The notes under the pieces were generated by a model, which had not been told where the DNA came from, searched no databases, and saw only the letters and a list, made by a program, of their open reading frames with translations. 64,000 bases of DNA, from positions 4,043,126 to 4,107,125 of the forward strand of contig NW_006921532.1 of the NCBI RefSeq assembly GCF_000340215.1. The letters are read 5' to 3'. Source of the stretch: Pseudocercospora fijiensis CIRAD86. Lineage: Eukaryota; Ascomycota; Dothideomycetes; Mycosphaerellales; Mycosphaerellaceae. The first letter of the stretch is position 1, and each line of letters opens with the position of its first letter. The position numbers were made by a program, and so were the translations under genes. Of this stretch, positions 45,545 to 56,400 are shown piece by piece.

Positions 45545-45863
45545 TCAATGCGTCTGCCTGTTCTTGATCCTGGCATGCGGATGCAGTTGATTGATGATGA
45601 GCGAGGGAGACGGATGGCGGGGAACAGGCAGGAACGCGACTCTCCACGCGCTCGTGCCTGATTCACTGTGGCTGTGGCTGTGTTGACTCTCTCGCGATGA
45701 AACATCATTCTGTTTCAATTTCTGCGCTCAACAAAGCAGTCGAGCAGGACTTCTACCCAAATTATTGCGGCCGTCTCTTCATACACTGCATTTGTAGTTC
45801 CCGATCCAGATTGAGCTGGACTGTCAGATCCGACTTGATCAGGACTCGAAAGATGCTCACAAC
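45545..45863. promoter_or_regulatory. Bidirectional promoter, rap1 / swf1
   Basis: 319 bp between divergent start codons; both promoters must lie here. No strong TATA motif seen. Confidence 0.5.
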
Positions 45864-47215
45864 ATGTCCGCTCTTCGAAAGCTTGTCCTTGCGATCCTGA
45901 TCTTATCGCTAATCACCTTCATCGCGCTGTTTGGTCGACTGCCGGCTTTCAGGAGAACACCCATGGGCTGGCTGAATCGACTGCTTTGTCTTCACATACC
46001 GAATGGCTTTCGCAAAGTGGATCGAACTCTCACCGGTGGCCAGATCACGCGCAGGAGCCAGCGGGTCGGACAGTACCTGTTTTATGAGAAGAATCCCATC
46101 GTTCTGGTATGCTGTGCGATCAATTCTACTACTCAAAGCATATAGCTAAGGTAAGAATAGATAATCTTTTTGGTTCTGCTTACAGGAAGTGCTGGGCTGT
46201 TCCTACACAACACACTGCACTTGCTTCCGCCTCATCTCCTGGCGCCTATTCCACCATTTCTGATAGCCCCATACATCTTCACATACCTCACAGTCTCATA
46301 CAAAGCACACTACATCACAGCTTCGAACCACAAGGCGAGAAGCGTGGACTACCCTTACGACCACATCCTGTTCCGGCCCGGGAACGTGTGCAGCACTTGC
46401 AATTTGGACAAGCCAGCACGATCAAAGCACTGCAGCTTTTGCGGACATTGCGTGGCCAAATGTGACCATCACTGTCCATGGGTGAACAACTGTCTTGGAC
46501 GAGGCAATTACCGCTGGTTCTTGGCCTTGCTGTTCTCTCTCGGCGCAGTTGAGATATATGGTGCGTACCTGAGCTGGCACATACTTGGACCTTCTATGCG
46601 CATGGACAGGACTACTCCTTTGGTCAGCTGGGCACGCTTGGAGCAGATAGGCAACGCAGTAGTGGTCGCGGTTAATAAGGGTGGCCTTTCCATTGCCGGT
46701 GTCGGTCTCCTTGCCGCGAGCACGGCGGGCCTTCCCCTTGGATTGTTGGCGTATCATTTATACCTGATCTGGGCTGGTAAGAGAGCGCATACATTCCCGG
46801 CACCTTCTTCATCAGAAATACGTACTGATATCCTTTGCTATCTCTAGGCATGACTACAAACGAGTCACAGAAATGGTCGGATTGGCAGGAAGACATGGCG
46901 GACGGGTTCGTATTCATGGCCAAAATCGAAGATTTAAGGACGCATCACCGTATGCGAAAGTACGGTGACGCTCTCGCAAATGGTCACTCGCGAATACATT
47001 CGCCAAATCCAGCGTTATTCGCTTTCGACGATGCTGACGAAGTGGTTGTACCGTGGCCGGTCAATACTGAGCAAGTTCTGGTAATGACGAAGGACGGCAA
47101 GCCACCGCGAGGACAAGACGGGCTGTGGAATCGTGTCTGGAGCTTGGACGACGTCGACAATATTTATGACCTTGGTGGCCTGCAGAACTTTTTGCAGGTG
47201 ATAAACGGCAAATGA
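45864..47215 (+). CDS. swf1: DHHC palmitoyltransferase Swf1
   Basis: Three exons: 45864-46106, 46161-46776 and 46848-47215, giving 408 residues. Swf1 S-acylates cysteines next to membrane segments of SNAREs and other ER/Golgi proteins. Residues 1-24 form an N-terminal hydrophobic segment (LVLAILILSLITFIALFG). Further membrane helices flank the catalytic zinc-binding domain: CSTCNLDKPARSKHCSFC, then CVAKCDHHCPWVNNCLGRGN with the active DHHC cysteine (about residue 190). Two more helices follow, then the TTxE motif (MTTNESQKW) and a cytosolic C-terminal tail. Intron 1 uses acceptor GAATAG at 46160, restoring the helix VLIIFLVLLTGSAGLF; the CAG eleven codons later would break frame. The order and sequence fit Swf1 rather than Pfa3-5. 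Confidence 0.9.
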
Positions 47216-47606
47216 TAGCGCCCTGGATCAGGAGACAGGAGATCATGTTTGCCAGAGCTTCTCAGCGCTCGCGGCAAGGTTATCTGCACAAAACAAATTC
47301 GACAGCGGTGTCGACAGGCAGCACGCGTAGGCGAGAAAGTATACATTACATTGCCAGACCTATTATAATGTACTTGCAAATAAGCCAATCAGGCTTTAGC
47401 GCAGTGCCTCTACAGATACATGTAGTTTTGGCAGGTCCATCTCAACCCACCCCTGCAAGGCAGTCTATTCTTGCGTACAACACCCGTGTCTAATAGTGCC
47501 ACAATCTACTGTTGCTCCACATCTCAATCTAAGAGACTGCCCAGCCAACGCCACGCTAATGTCAATCCAGGGTATCTTCAACGAGAATGATAAATCGGAA
47601 CCGGAG
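47216..47606. other. Intergenic, convergent swf1 / tfb3 ends
   Basis: 391 bp holding the two 3' UTRs. Nothing else recognised. Confidence 0.5.
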
Positions 47607-48860
47607 CTAATCAAATGGATCTTCCATTTTGACATCCTGCGCCCCCATAGCCTCGGCGCTCCTCGTAACCATAGTCTGGTCGTCTTGAACAGACTTCTCC
47701 TTTTCTGTCGCCGCGTCCGCGACGAAGCAACCCAAACCACTGAACGCCTCGCACAATGCTCGTTGCGTGAAAGATGCAACTTCATAGCCTCCAGAAGTGA
47801 CCTTCGAATCCCTTTCTGCGCTTTCCAGAATATCCCAGACGTACCGATCTTGAACGTTGTAGTACTTCATGCCCTCGAAGCTAAGGCCACCGAATGGGTC
47901 AATTGGAGCTTCTGGTTCAGCCTTTACTTTGGCCTTAAGACCCTTGATGACGAGGTTGCTCGAGCCATTACGAGCATCCGCAGCTTGCAGCTGTTGTTGA
48001 CGAGCAGCAGCATCTTGGCGATTGAGACGCTTCTTCAACATGACACCCTGCCCTTCAGTAGCCTTTGCCACTTGTGCTGGATCCTGTCCATTTTCCAATC
48101 GACGTAGCACATCTCTCTTGTTCGCTTGCTGCTCTTTCCGCTCATCTGCTTCTTCCCTTCTCGCTGCTTCTCGTCTCTGCTTTGCTTGTTCCCGCTCTGC
48201 TTTTTGCAGCTTGGAATATGACATGCTCTCCTGCTGTGCTAGCGAAGCATTTTCCGCAATCTCGGCTTGATGGGCTTTCTCGTACTGCTCGAATCTGCGC
48301 TCGGTCTCCTCCAAATCGATCTTATTGATGAGGTTGAATGTGATATCTTCGACGTCATTAAGGTAGTCGTTGTAGTCGCGTATAGTCTCGAACTCGTCCT
48401 CGCGGCGATTGAAGACAGAAGCAACTTTCCTCCTAATATCAACTTCGCGCTCGACTTGGATGTCCTCGAACGTCTGCTTGCGGAATCGATTTTTTCGCAA
48501 TGTCTCTCTGCAGCCAGGTATGGGACATGGTTGTGGACCATGCGAAAACAAGCGGTCCACGCAGGACTCGCACATCTTGTGGTAGCATGCTGGGTTTACG
48601 AGGAAGCGCAGGCTGGCATTCAAGTAGCGACTACTTTTGCATACAGGACAGATTTCTTCAGAAGCCATGTTGTCAGTCAAAGGTCCGCGGTGGTGGTTGT
48701 GTATGTGATTGTGATGGTTGCGGTGGTCGAGGGAGATCTGTTTCATGCGCAAGGACAAATGCTCACCATCCTGTGCTGCATCTCCGCCGCCGCCGCCGCC
48801 AGCTCGCGCACCGTTGCTTGTCGAGACGGGCGACGAATTAGTTTGGGCGACGCGAGACAT
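47607..48860 (-). CDS. tfb3: TFIIH subunit Tfb3 (MAT1 homologue)
   Basis: A single open frame of 417 residues. Tfb3/MAT1 anchors the CDK-activating kinase Kin28-Ccl1 to TFIIH. A RING finger starts at about residue 70 (EEICPVCKSSRYLNASLRFL, then CYHKMCESCVDRLFSHGPQP and CPIPGC). The MAT1 helical region follows (TFEDIQVEREVDIRRKVASV, then FNRREDEFETIRDYNDYLND) and a Lys/Glu/Arg-rich coiled section. The C-terminus contains IDPFGGLSFEGMKYYNVQDR and YVWDILESAERDSKVTSGGY. The N-terminal extension (about 65 residues, including an Asn/His-rich stretch) is unusual. It may partly be an intron, because GTGAGC at about codon 32 and a CTGAC...AAG just before EICPVCK would also join in frame. Translation could also begin at the internal Met before ASEEICPVCK. 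Confidence 0.9.
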   Translation of the reverse strand: MSRVAQTNSSPVSTSNGARAGGGGGGDAAQDGEHLSLRMKQISLDHRNHHNHIHNHHRGPLTDNMASEEICPVCKSSRYLNASLRFLVNPACYHKMCESCVDRLFSHGPQPCPIPGCRETLRKNRFRKQTFEDIQVEREVDIRRKVASVFNRREDEFETIRDYNDYLNDVEDITFNLINKIDLEETERRFEQYEKAHQAEIAENASLAQQESMSYSKLQKAEREQAKQRREAARREEADERKEQQANKRDVLRRLENGQDPAQVAKATEGQGVMLKKRLNRQDAAARQQQLQAADARNGSSNLVIKGLKAKVKAEPEAPIDPFGGLSFEGMKYYNVQDRYVWDILESAERDSKVTSGGYEVASFTQRALCEAFSGLGCFVADAATEKEKSVQDDQTMVTRSAEAMGAQDVKMEDPFD

Positions 48861-49203
48861 GTGAACGAGGCAGATCTCTGCTGTGTGAAGGAGTGAAGAT
48901 GAAGCTGGCAGGCGTGCGACTGAGCGACGTCAAAGTGCAAGGTAGGTACCTTAGGGTCCGATCTGCGCCGAACCTTCTTCTCTCTGACCTACATCAGCCT
49001 AGCAGCACTCTGCATCCTCGAAACATCTTTTTCGCATTCCAACTCGCCCTTTCCAACCTGCATCGCCTCCATCGCCTGCCAATCCTTTCGGGCCACCCAT
49101 CTGCTCTCGAGATCCTTCCTGCACCATTCAATAGTTTGAACGACCATTTGCGCCGAGCCGCCTCCGCTTCCACCTCCGACCTATACTTCATCGATTTTGC
49201 GCC
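48861..49203. promoter_or_regulatory. Bidirectional promoter, tfb3 / tim17
   Basis: 343 bp between divergent starts. The plus-strand frame 48893-49258 crosses this region and overlaps the real tim17 first exon in a different frame; it is not thought to be coding. Confidence 0.5.
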
Positions 49204-49827
49204 ATGGGGGAACAGGGCCACGGTTTGGATCACTCTCGAGATCCATGTCCATGGGTAGCACTATCAGACTTTGGAGGTGCTTTTTGTATGGGTGTAGGTT
49301 TTCGTCATCTCGCTGCGTCATATTTTACAGCTGATGAACTTTTGCACAGGCGATAGGAGGAGCAGTATGGCACGGAGTCAAGGGTTTCAGAAACAGTCCA
49401 TATGGAGAGCGAAGAATAGGAGGTATGGACTCTACAATGACGCAAAGCGAGGATGATACATCATACTGATATCTTGCCTCCAGCCATCACGGCGATAAAG
49501 GCTCGCGCTCCAGTTCTCGGCGGAAATTTTGGCGTCTGGGGTGGCCTGTTCAGCACATTTGACTGCGCGGTCAAAGGCGTGCGTCAGAAAGAAGACCCTT
49601 GGAACGCCATTGTTGCTGGAGGCTTCACAGGAGGTGCTCTTGCAGTCCGAGGCGGTCCACGAGCGATTCGAAATGGTGCCATCGGTTGCGCTATCCTCCT
49701 AGCAGTCATCGAAGGTGTAGGCATTGGATTTCAGAGAATGATGGCAGAAAACACACGATTAGAGCTCCCCCCTCCACCTCCGAGCAACACATCAATGGGC
49801 AGCGAGGGTAGATTAGCGGCAGCTTGA
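49204..49827 (+). CDS. tim17: Mitochondrial import inner membrane translocase Tim17
   Basis: Three exons: 49204-49293, 49350-49422 and 49484-49827, giving 168 residues. Tim17 is a core channel subunit of the TIM23 complex that imports presequence proteins. The start ATG 49204 opens [20 protein letters not shown], and the conserved DHSRDPCPW motif leads into helix 1 ([23 protein letters not shown]). Exon 2 ends [12 protein letters not shown]. Exon 3 has [20 protein letters not shown], then [20 protein letters not shown], the last helices ([19 protein letters not shown]) and a Pro-rich tail. Four membrane helices and acidic/Cys positions match the family. The start differs from most fungal orthologues by a few extra residues before DHSRDPC. 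Divergent from tfb3. Confidence 0.95.
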
Positions 49828-50680
49828 CTTTCGCCCCTCGCTGTTCGTGCTGTTGAGATGGCAGAATTGGGGCTCATTTGCGCCTGAGCCACTGGTGCGC
49901 TTTGCATCAAAAGGCGACTCTGCGGCCTTGACGACTATCAGCTGCCCTCACCCTCATTTTTGCTTGTTGAATAGAGGTTCATCGGGAACAGGCGAGGCGT
50001 TATATGTACAAGGCAAAGTCTGGGTTTAGCACTTCACACGAAAAGCATAGCGGAGCATCAGGTGTTGGAAGAAGGGAGGAAGCCGCTCGATGATATATGT
50101 TCGAATGGCTCAGGATCGCACTACACTCTACTGGCTCGAAGCCTTGACGGACGGAACGAATGTCTCGAGCTTCGCGTTATCGCATGTATGATTAGAAGGC
50201 GAGCAAAGCGATGTAATGTTGTCTGTACATAAGCATAGAGCACGACACGACTTACACCTTATTGTTGTATACCGGTTGTTTTAACTCACGTTGCAAAATG
50301 AATTTTGCCTTGGAAGGATTTTGGTCACATCACCAAATAAATGACTAGAGGCAGATATGCCTTGCAGATACGAGATCGCACTTTCTGAGACACAACCTGA
50401 CATTTTCCGATGAACGTGTTATGGCCCGGAGACATTGACATTTTTGCTTCTGTGGCCATGACCTTTAAATCAATGGACTATTTGCCAGCCGGGCCGGTCA
50501 AGACTGCTATCGCGGCAAAGAGTGCCATCACGTGTCCTGAAGATCGTGGTTGATATGCACTCTGATGTGAGACGGATGTTGATGCGGAATGGCAAGTAAC
50601 CGAGAAGAGTGATCAACCTGAATGTACTGACATCGAGAGGAATCTGCTGGGCTTGATCTTGCATTGGGTACAATACACCT
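49828..50680. other. Intergenic, convergent tim17 / enp2 ends
   Basis: About 850 bp. It contains the tim17 and enp2 3' UTRs. Short frames have no recognisable features. Confidence 0.45.
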
Positions 50681-52962
50681 TTACATCCTTCTAAAGGTGT
50701 TGCCACTGGCGCTTCGTCTTTCCTTCCCTCTTCCAACGTCTCTGCCATTGTCCGCGCCAAAGGGCTGCGATCTCCTCTTCTGCGGTTTGCTCGGTGCGAA
50801 TGTGACCTCTTTCTCACCAAATGGCTTGTCATCTGCCGTGCCAGCACCGTGATTCCTTCGCCCGCCACTCGAGAGACTCGAAGCCAAATCACCAAAAGAT
50901 CTGTCTTTTTGTGGTCTTCGTATCTTTTGTGTTGATGACGAAACGCGCATCTGTGGGCCTTGCTGTGACTTTTTACCAGACTTTTTGTAAGAAGTGGATC
51001 CAATTCGACCTTTAGAACCTGCGAGCTCATCGGGCCGTCCTTGTCGCTGTCGTTGGCGAGCATCTGCCCTGCTCTCTTCCCCAGAATCCTCGTCCTCGTC
51101 CTCGCCTTCATCGTCGCTACCACGAAGAGACTGTTCGTCCTCTTCCTCGGCCGCTGTGAGGCCATGTGGTATACCACCTTTCGCTGCTGGTACAGTGGAA
51201 GGATTGTGCATCGCAAACTCTCTACTATTTTCATCGATCTCAAAGTCCTCCTCTTCGAATAGCTTCTTGAAACGATCATCAACAAGTGGCTTGGATGCTT
51301 CGACGTCGGCATCTGAGGCTTTCTGAGGCACATGAGCCCCTTGTCGTAGGACGCGTTGGGCTTTGCGTCTTTCGTTCGCTTCTTCTTGTGCTGCCAATTT
51401 CTCTGCAAATTTGCGATTGACTTTGACTGATACCTTCTTCGACCCACGTATCCTGCTTTCTCGCTCCTTGTCGATCTTCTCTTGTATGCTCTTTTGCCGC
51501 TGTTGCTCAGCCAGGTCGGGATTGGTCAACAATCGAGCCTGCTCGTACAGCTTCTGCGCCACAAAATAGCCGTGCATGTACGGACGAAGAAGTGTCGTCG
51601 TTCCGATCAAATGGTCCAGACTAAGCTCACGAAGCTGCTTCATGTCCAGGAATTTGTAGTTGTCATACACTTCTCCTGTACTAGCTCCTGTAGCCTTGAA
51701 TGCATTTGGATCATCTGCATCCTCGGCCATTTCTTCAACCAGGTTGTCCAGGAATGCACACCATTTTGGAGCGGGACCAAGCTGAGGGATAAAGAAAGCG
51801 TGCTGTTGGCGGCCTTCGTTGGCCGTCAGTATCATGCCACTTTCGGGGACAAACTCCACATGATTGAGGTCAACAGCAGGTTCTATACCAGCCCAATAAT
51901 CGCCAGATATGCTGTCCCATAGCTTGATGCCTTTTCGATCTGCACTGAGGATCTTTCCTGATGACAAGGGCGAGTCGAGGTATTGTAAGCTGCGGACGGG
52001 ATAGTCGTAGCCTTGGTTCTTCTCCAACAATGGGGCGGGCGACCGCAGATCGTAGGTCCGAATGATACCATTGCCGTTTCCAGTCGCGAAATTGAGGCCG
52101 TTGGTATGGTAGGTGAGTGCTGTGATGTCAGGCGTAGAATCGGAGTCCATGTCGGCCAGGGATTGTGGCGCGCGCAAAGTGCTCACACGATTTCGTGATC
52201 TCGGGTCCCAAAATTCGACTGTACCAAGCGACGTACCGAAGGCCAAGAGGCCATGACTCTCGTCGGCTACAGCAGCACAATTGACAGAACCAACGTCGAT
52301 AGCTCCCTGAAGAGCTCCACCACCGAACGAATTCAGGTCGTCGCCACCCACATCGACCTCATAGCCTCTCATGAAGCGACCGAGCTCCAGGTTAAGGCGG
52401 AAGACCTCTCCATTGCCATTCGCGTTGACACCAACGGCAGGAACCAAGGCCTCTGCATTGCGCCGAGTGTATTTCAGATCCCTCCCGTAGCGTGGTATTC
52501 GTGTGGAATAGTGGAGGCCGGCGGGAGTGTGAAACTGTAGTGAGCGGTCGGTCTGGAGATGTAAAGACTTGGTATAATCGTGCGACAGTAGTATGAAAGT
52601 TTCGTTGACAGTATCGGTGTGTCTGGCGAAGGAGAGCGAGAGGTGTGGCAGGTAGTGGGTGTGAATCTGCGGCTTGTAGGTGCCTGCGTTACGCTGTCAG
52701 CCATCAGATCAGCGATTCGCATTTGGCATCTGGCATTCCACTCACCTGTGCTCATGACCCACTGGCCATCCTCGCTCACTCGCACGCACTGGCTGGCCTC
52801 GTCGAACTCGAAGTCCTGCAGCAGCTCCACGCGATTGGCATATTCCGCATCCTTTTTGAGACTGCGCTTTCGTTTTCGCGCGAGCCACTCTGGTAAGGGT
52901 CTTGCGGTGGATGCGCCGGCGATGGTGTAGACGGGGACGGCGCCGTGGCTGCTGAGCTTCAT
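50681..52962 (-). CDS. enp2: Ribosome biogenesis protein Enp2 (NOL10 homologue)
   Basis: Two exons on the minus strand: 52962-52746 and 52683-50681, giving 739 residues. Enp2 is an essential nucleolar WD-repeat protein of the small-subunit processome. The N-terminus has ARKRKRSLKKDAEYANRVEL and LLQDFEFDEASQCVRVSEDG, then QWVMSTG/TYKPQIHTHYL joined across the intron. WD-like repeats occupy about residues 50-370 (VEFWDPRSRNRVSTLRAPQS, IIRTYDLRSPAPLLEKNQGY, KGIKLWDSISGDYWAG). The NUC153 domain is near 520 (PLVDDRFKKLFEEEDFEIDE). The C-terminal tail is acidic then basic and Ser-rich, as usual for NOL10 proteins. It is divergent from med13 with 506 bp between the starts. Confidence 0.95.
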
Positions 52963-53468
52963 TGTTGCGACGACAGAGGCAGAGAAGCGACGGGTATAGT
53001 GTGTGTATATGTGGAGGAGGACGCGCACAACGCCTCTGACCTTGGAGTTTCTGAACTTTTTTCCGAAAAGCTGGCGATAGGATCAGGGTCTGCCATCAGA
53101 ACCTTATGCTCCACATGACGTTAGCGCCCGTCGCCCGTCGCCGGTTGCCGTTGCCGCGGCCTAAGCACTAAAGAAGCGAGGCTGGCCCTGGCCCCGAGAG
53201 AACGAGAACATCCAGATGTCGCTGACATTCACGCATCCACACATTCACACGCTTCATACGCCGCCGCACAGCCATGTGCAGTGTGCCTCCCACAGCTGGA
53301 CTGCCGCTCTCGCCGTCGCATTGTCCGCCGCTTCCGCCCTCTCCTGCACTCGCCCATGCACCCAGCAGCCCGTCCATTTCGAATCTTCCGCGCACGACGA
53401 TATCACACTGATGTGCCTTGACAATAATCCCCACCCTCTACCAATGACCTGTGCGCAGACGCTCTAGC
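52963..53468. promoter_or_regulatory. Bidirectional promoter, enp2 / med13
   Basis: 506 bp between divergent starts. A short His/Pro/Thr-rich plus-strand frame (53216-53467) ends just before the med13 ATG and is probably 5' UTR, not a gene. Confidence 0.45.
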
Positions 53469-56400
53469 ATGGACTTTCTGAAAGCATGCACCACCAACAT
53501 CCACGCCGTAGAGAACCTGGTGCAGACCGCATACTGTGTCTACGATTGGGCCGAAGCAGCACCTGCTGCCTCCGCCGCCGAACGATGGGAGCACGCGCAA
53601 AACACCCTTGCTACCTTGAGGCGTGAAAACATCCTCTGCACCAGCATTGGCCACGCTGTTTGGATCTTTGGGCACTTCAATGCTGACCAGAAGGACATCT
53701 TGGACAACAGCCATTCCGCTTTCTCACTGTCCCAAGAGGGCACGCTTGAGAACCAACCCGCCCATGCTCCCAGCGGCCGAGCAGTGAGAGACATCCTCCT
53801 TGAGGCAATCGAACATGCCCTGGCTTTCACATTGGCACGACATCCTGCCATTGTCCACGTCGGACCTTGGCTCTGGCTCTATCACAGCGTGTGCGATCAC
53901 GGCGACGACGACGACGACGATGACGACGAAGACGAACACGCTCTACAACAAGTGAGTGAGACGTCCATCATTCATGTCTACACCAAATTCACACCGAGCG
54001 GTGGCCTTTATTTAATTCCTAATATTATGCCATCGTCTGCCCAACCCCTGCCCATAGCACCACGTTGTGACCCTCAGCATGTGGTGTTGGCGCCATTCGG
54101 AACCGTGGCCACCATCCTGCCAGATTTTCATGACGAATCTGTGCTTTCCGACGATGCATGGAAAACAGGTCTGGCCAAAGCTTTGGAGCCCCATGGCATT
54201 GTCTTACCCGCTGGCACATTGTGGATTGCTGTCGAGCTAGAAAACGCAGAGACTACCGCCTGCATCTGGCCCGCAGCACTCTGCTTCACGCCTTATCGGC
54301 TACAGCATGTTCAAGACCATACTACTAATGCCGATCGGGATTGGCGCCGCTGGTTCATTAGCACAGAAGAAGGGACCATCTTTCGCAACCCTTTAGGCAT
54401 GGCCGAAGAGTGGTTCAAAGGCGCAGCTGAACGGGCACGCAGTGGCGTCAATCTAGTCGATACGCAGGCAACGCTTCAAACAGACGATCGACCACTTACT
54501 GAGCTCATCCCTACCAACACTGCAGCCAATGATCCCACTACAATGACCTCGCCTCCTTTTTCTCAACGTGCTGTGGACCAGCAAGCTGCGATGGCAGGCA
54601 TTTATCCGACGCCTCCAGACGGATATGCGCCAATGCCGAATGCCTCGCAGCTCAATTCGACCACTCCCTCGGCTACACAACCAGAACAAATTGCAAATTC
54701 CGTAGACTTGCCTCCGACTAGTGATGACATGCAATACAAAAGTGAAGATTCACATCACGTGGAACCAAACACCTTTGGGAATGAAGATCAGGACATGCTG
54801 TTTGGAGATGAGGACGAGATGGAAGACATTGGCGATGCTGATTTCAGCTTCTTCGACGATCATGACAACGATCCAGCAATCATATCGATGCGAGGGGCAG
54901 AATTGGACCACTCTCTCAAGTACGAACACGATCCTGGGGACCCCAATTCGGGCACGAATATCGACGACCCCCCGATTGAAGACGATCAGCCGTCGCTGGG
55001 CATTGACCCAACCAAAGACACCACTCAAACCGACACAATCGAAGAGGTACCTATCGAGCCTGCCGAGCACATGCAGGAGGAAGCAAGTCAATCGCCGGTG
55101 GTAGTTTCGATTCCACAATTTGGCCATTCAGTCGCCGAACCTGAGAAGCCACTCAGCCCATTCGGCATACGTGAGCGGCTACTGCCTCCTCCTGTCCCGG
55201 CTAGCTTCACTCAGACCGATGCGGTAGGTCAGTCGGACCACCGGCGGTCGAGCACGTTCGCGCCCATCAATTTCAGAGAAGGTCTCAATCTCAGCAGAAA
55301 ATATTCCATGGTCACGGCTGCGCCTGAAAAAGAACCACTCAAACCGGGTACTATCTCGACATCTGATATTGGACTTCCAAATGCCCGCAAAAAGAATCGC
55401 ATCGACGGCAATGATTCTTCAGACTCTGACACCGATGACGAAAGTGAAGGAAACTCCTACGAGCCTTCCTCCAGTGATATGGACGACACAGATTTACCTC
55501 CGCGACTTCCCTGGGAGAGCAGGAAGCGGAAGCGCCACGCAGACCAGGACAATTTACATCCGCTGTCTGGTTCCCTGCAGCGAATGTGGTCCGATGATGA
55601 AGCTGATGATCGAGGCGCAGGTCTTGGCATGCAGACTCCGATTGCAGATGTTCTGGCAGCTTACGTGAATTCGACACCGGTTGTGGACCTCCTTGCTTTC
55701 TTGAAGGCAGATTCAGAATCTGAGATAGCTGATCGTCCCCATTCTTCCGCTGGACCCACGGATTCTATGGAGGCTTTGAGCGGTCCACTGCCCAGAATGG
55801 AGACCTTTTACGGCTTCCCAAAAGAGGACCTCATCTATATATCTCAGATCATCAATGAGCAGTCTGTGTCAGCTCTCCAGCTTGACGCAACACGTGTCGG
55901 CGGTCATGAGGATAGAGTGGCCGAGCTGCCCATCGGGATTGCAAACTACATCTACACCACCATTGATAGAGGCATTGAGACGGTATTCCCGGACATAGAT
56001 CAATGCGACCTTGGCAAAGTCGCGCTGACTAGAGAGCCGCTACGGCCCCCTACGAATCCCGGCAAAGCGCCACAGGGCCCGCCTCGACCGCCGCAGAGGA
56101 CTGATAGCATGCTTCTTGGCCCTGACTATTTCCATTTACCGCCTCCCTATGTCAGACTTCAGAGAAGCTCGGAGATATGGGAACTGCTTCCCACCTGTCT
56201 GACGTTCTGGGAGACATTAGGCCTTGGACCTACCAACGGTGCAAAGAATGTGCGGGCGTTCTGTGTTTTTCCCGAGAACGAAGACCTGCAGCGCCTCGTG
56301 GCGGGATTTATGACCGATCTTGGAACCGCCTACGACAATTGCAAGCTCGGCTCCCACGTTCACCATAGAAATGTCAGCGACACCGATGAGCATGATACTT

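Noticed and set aside
48893..49258. 121-codon frame upstream of tim17
   Set aside because: It overlaps the genuine first exon of tim17 in a different frame and has no recognisable features.
50470..51447. 325-codon minus-strand frame
   Set aside because: It overlaps the Enp2 coding region in another frame and has no domain; it is a shadow of the low-complexity Enp2 tail.
53902..53935. Asp-encoding GAC repeat in med13
   Set aside because: It is a simple acidic run in a disordered region, common in Mediator subunits, and not a distinct element.
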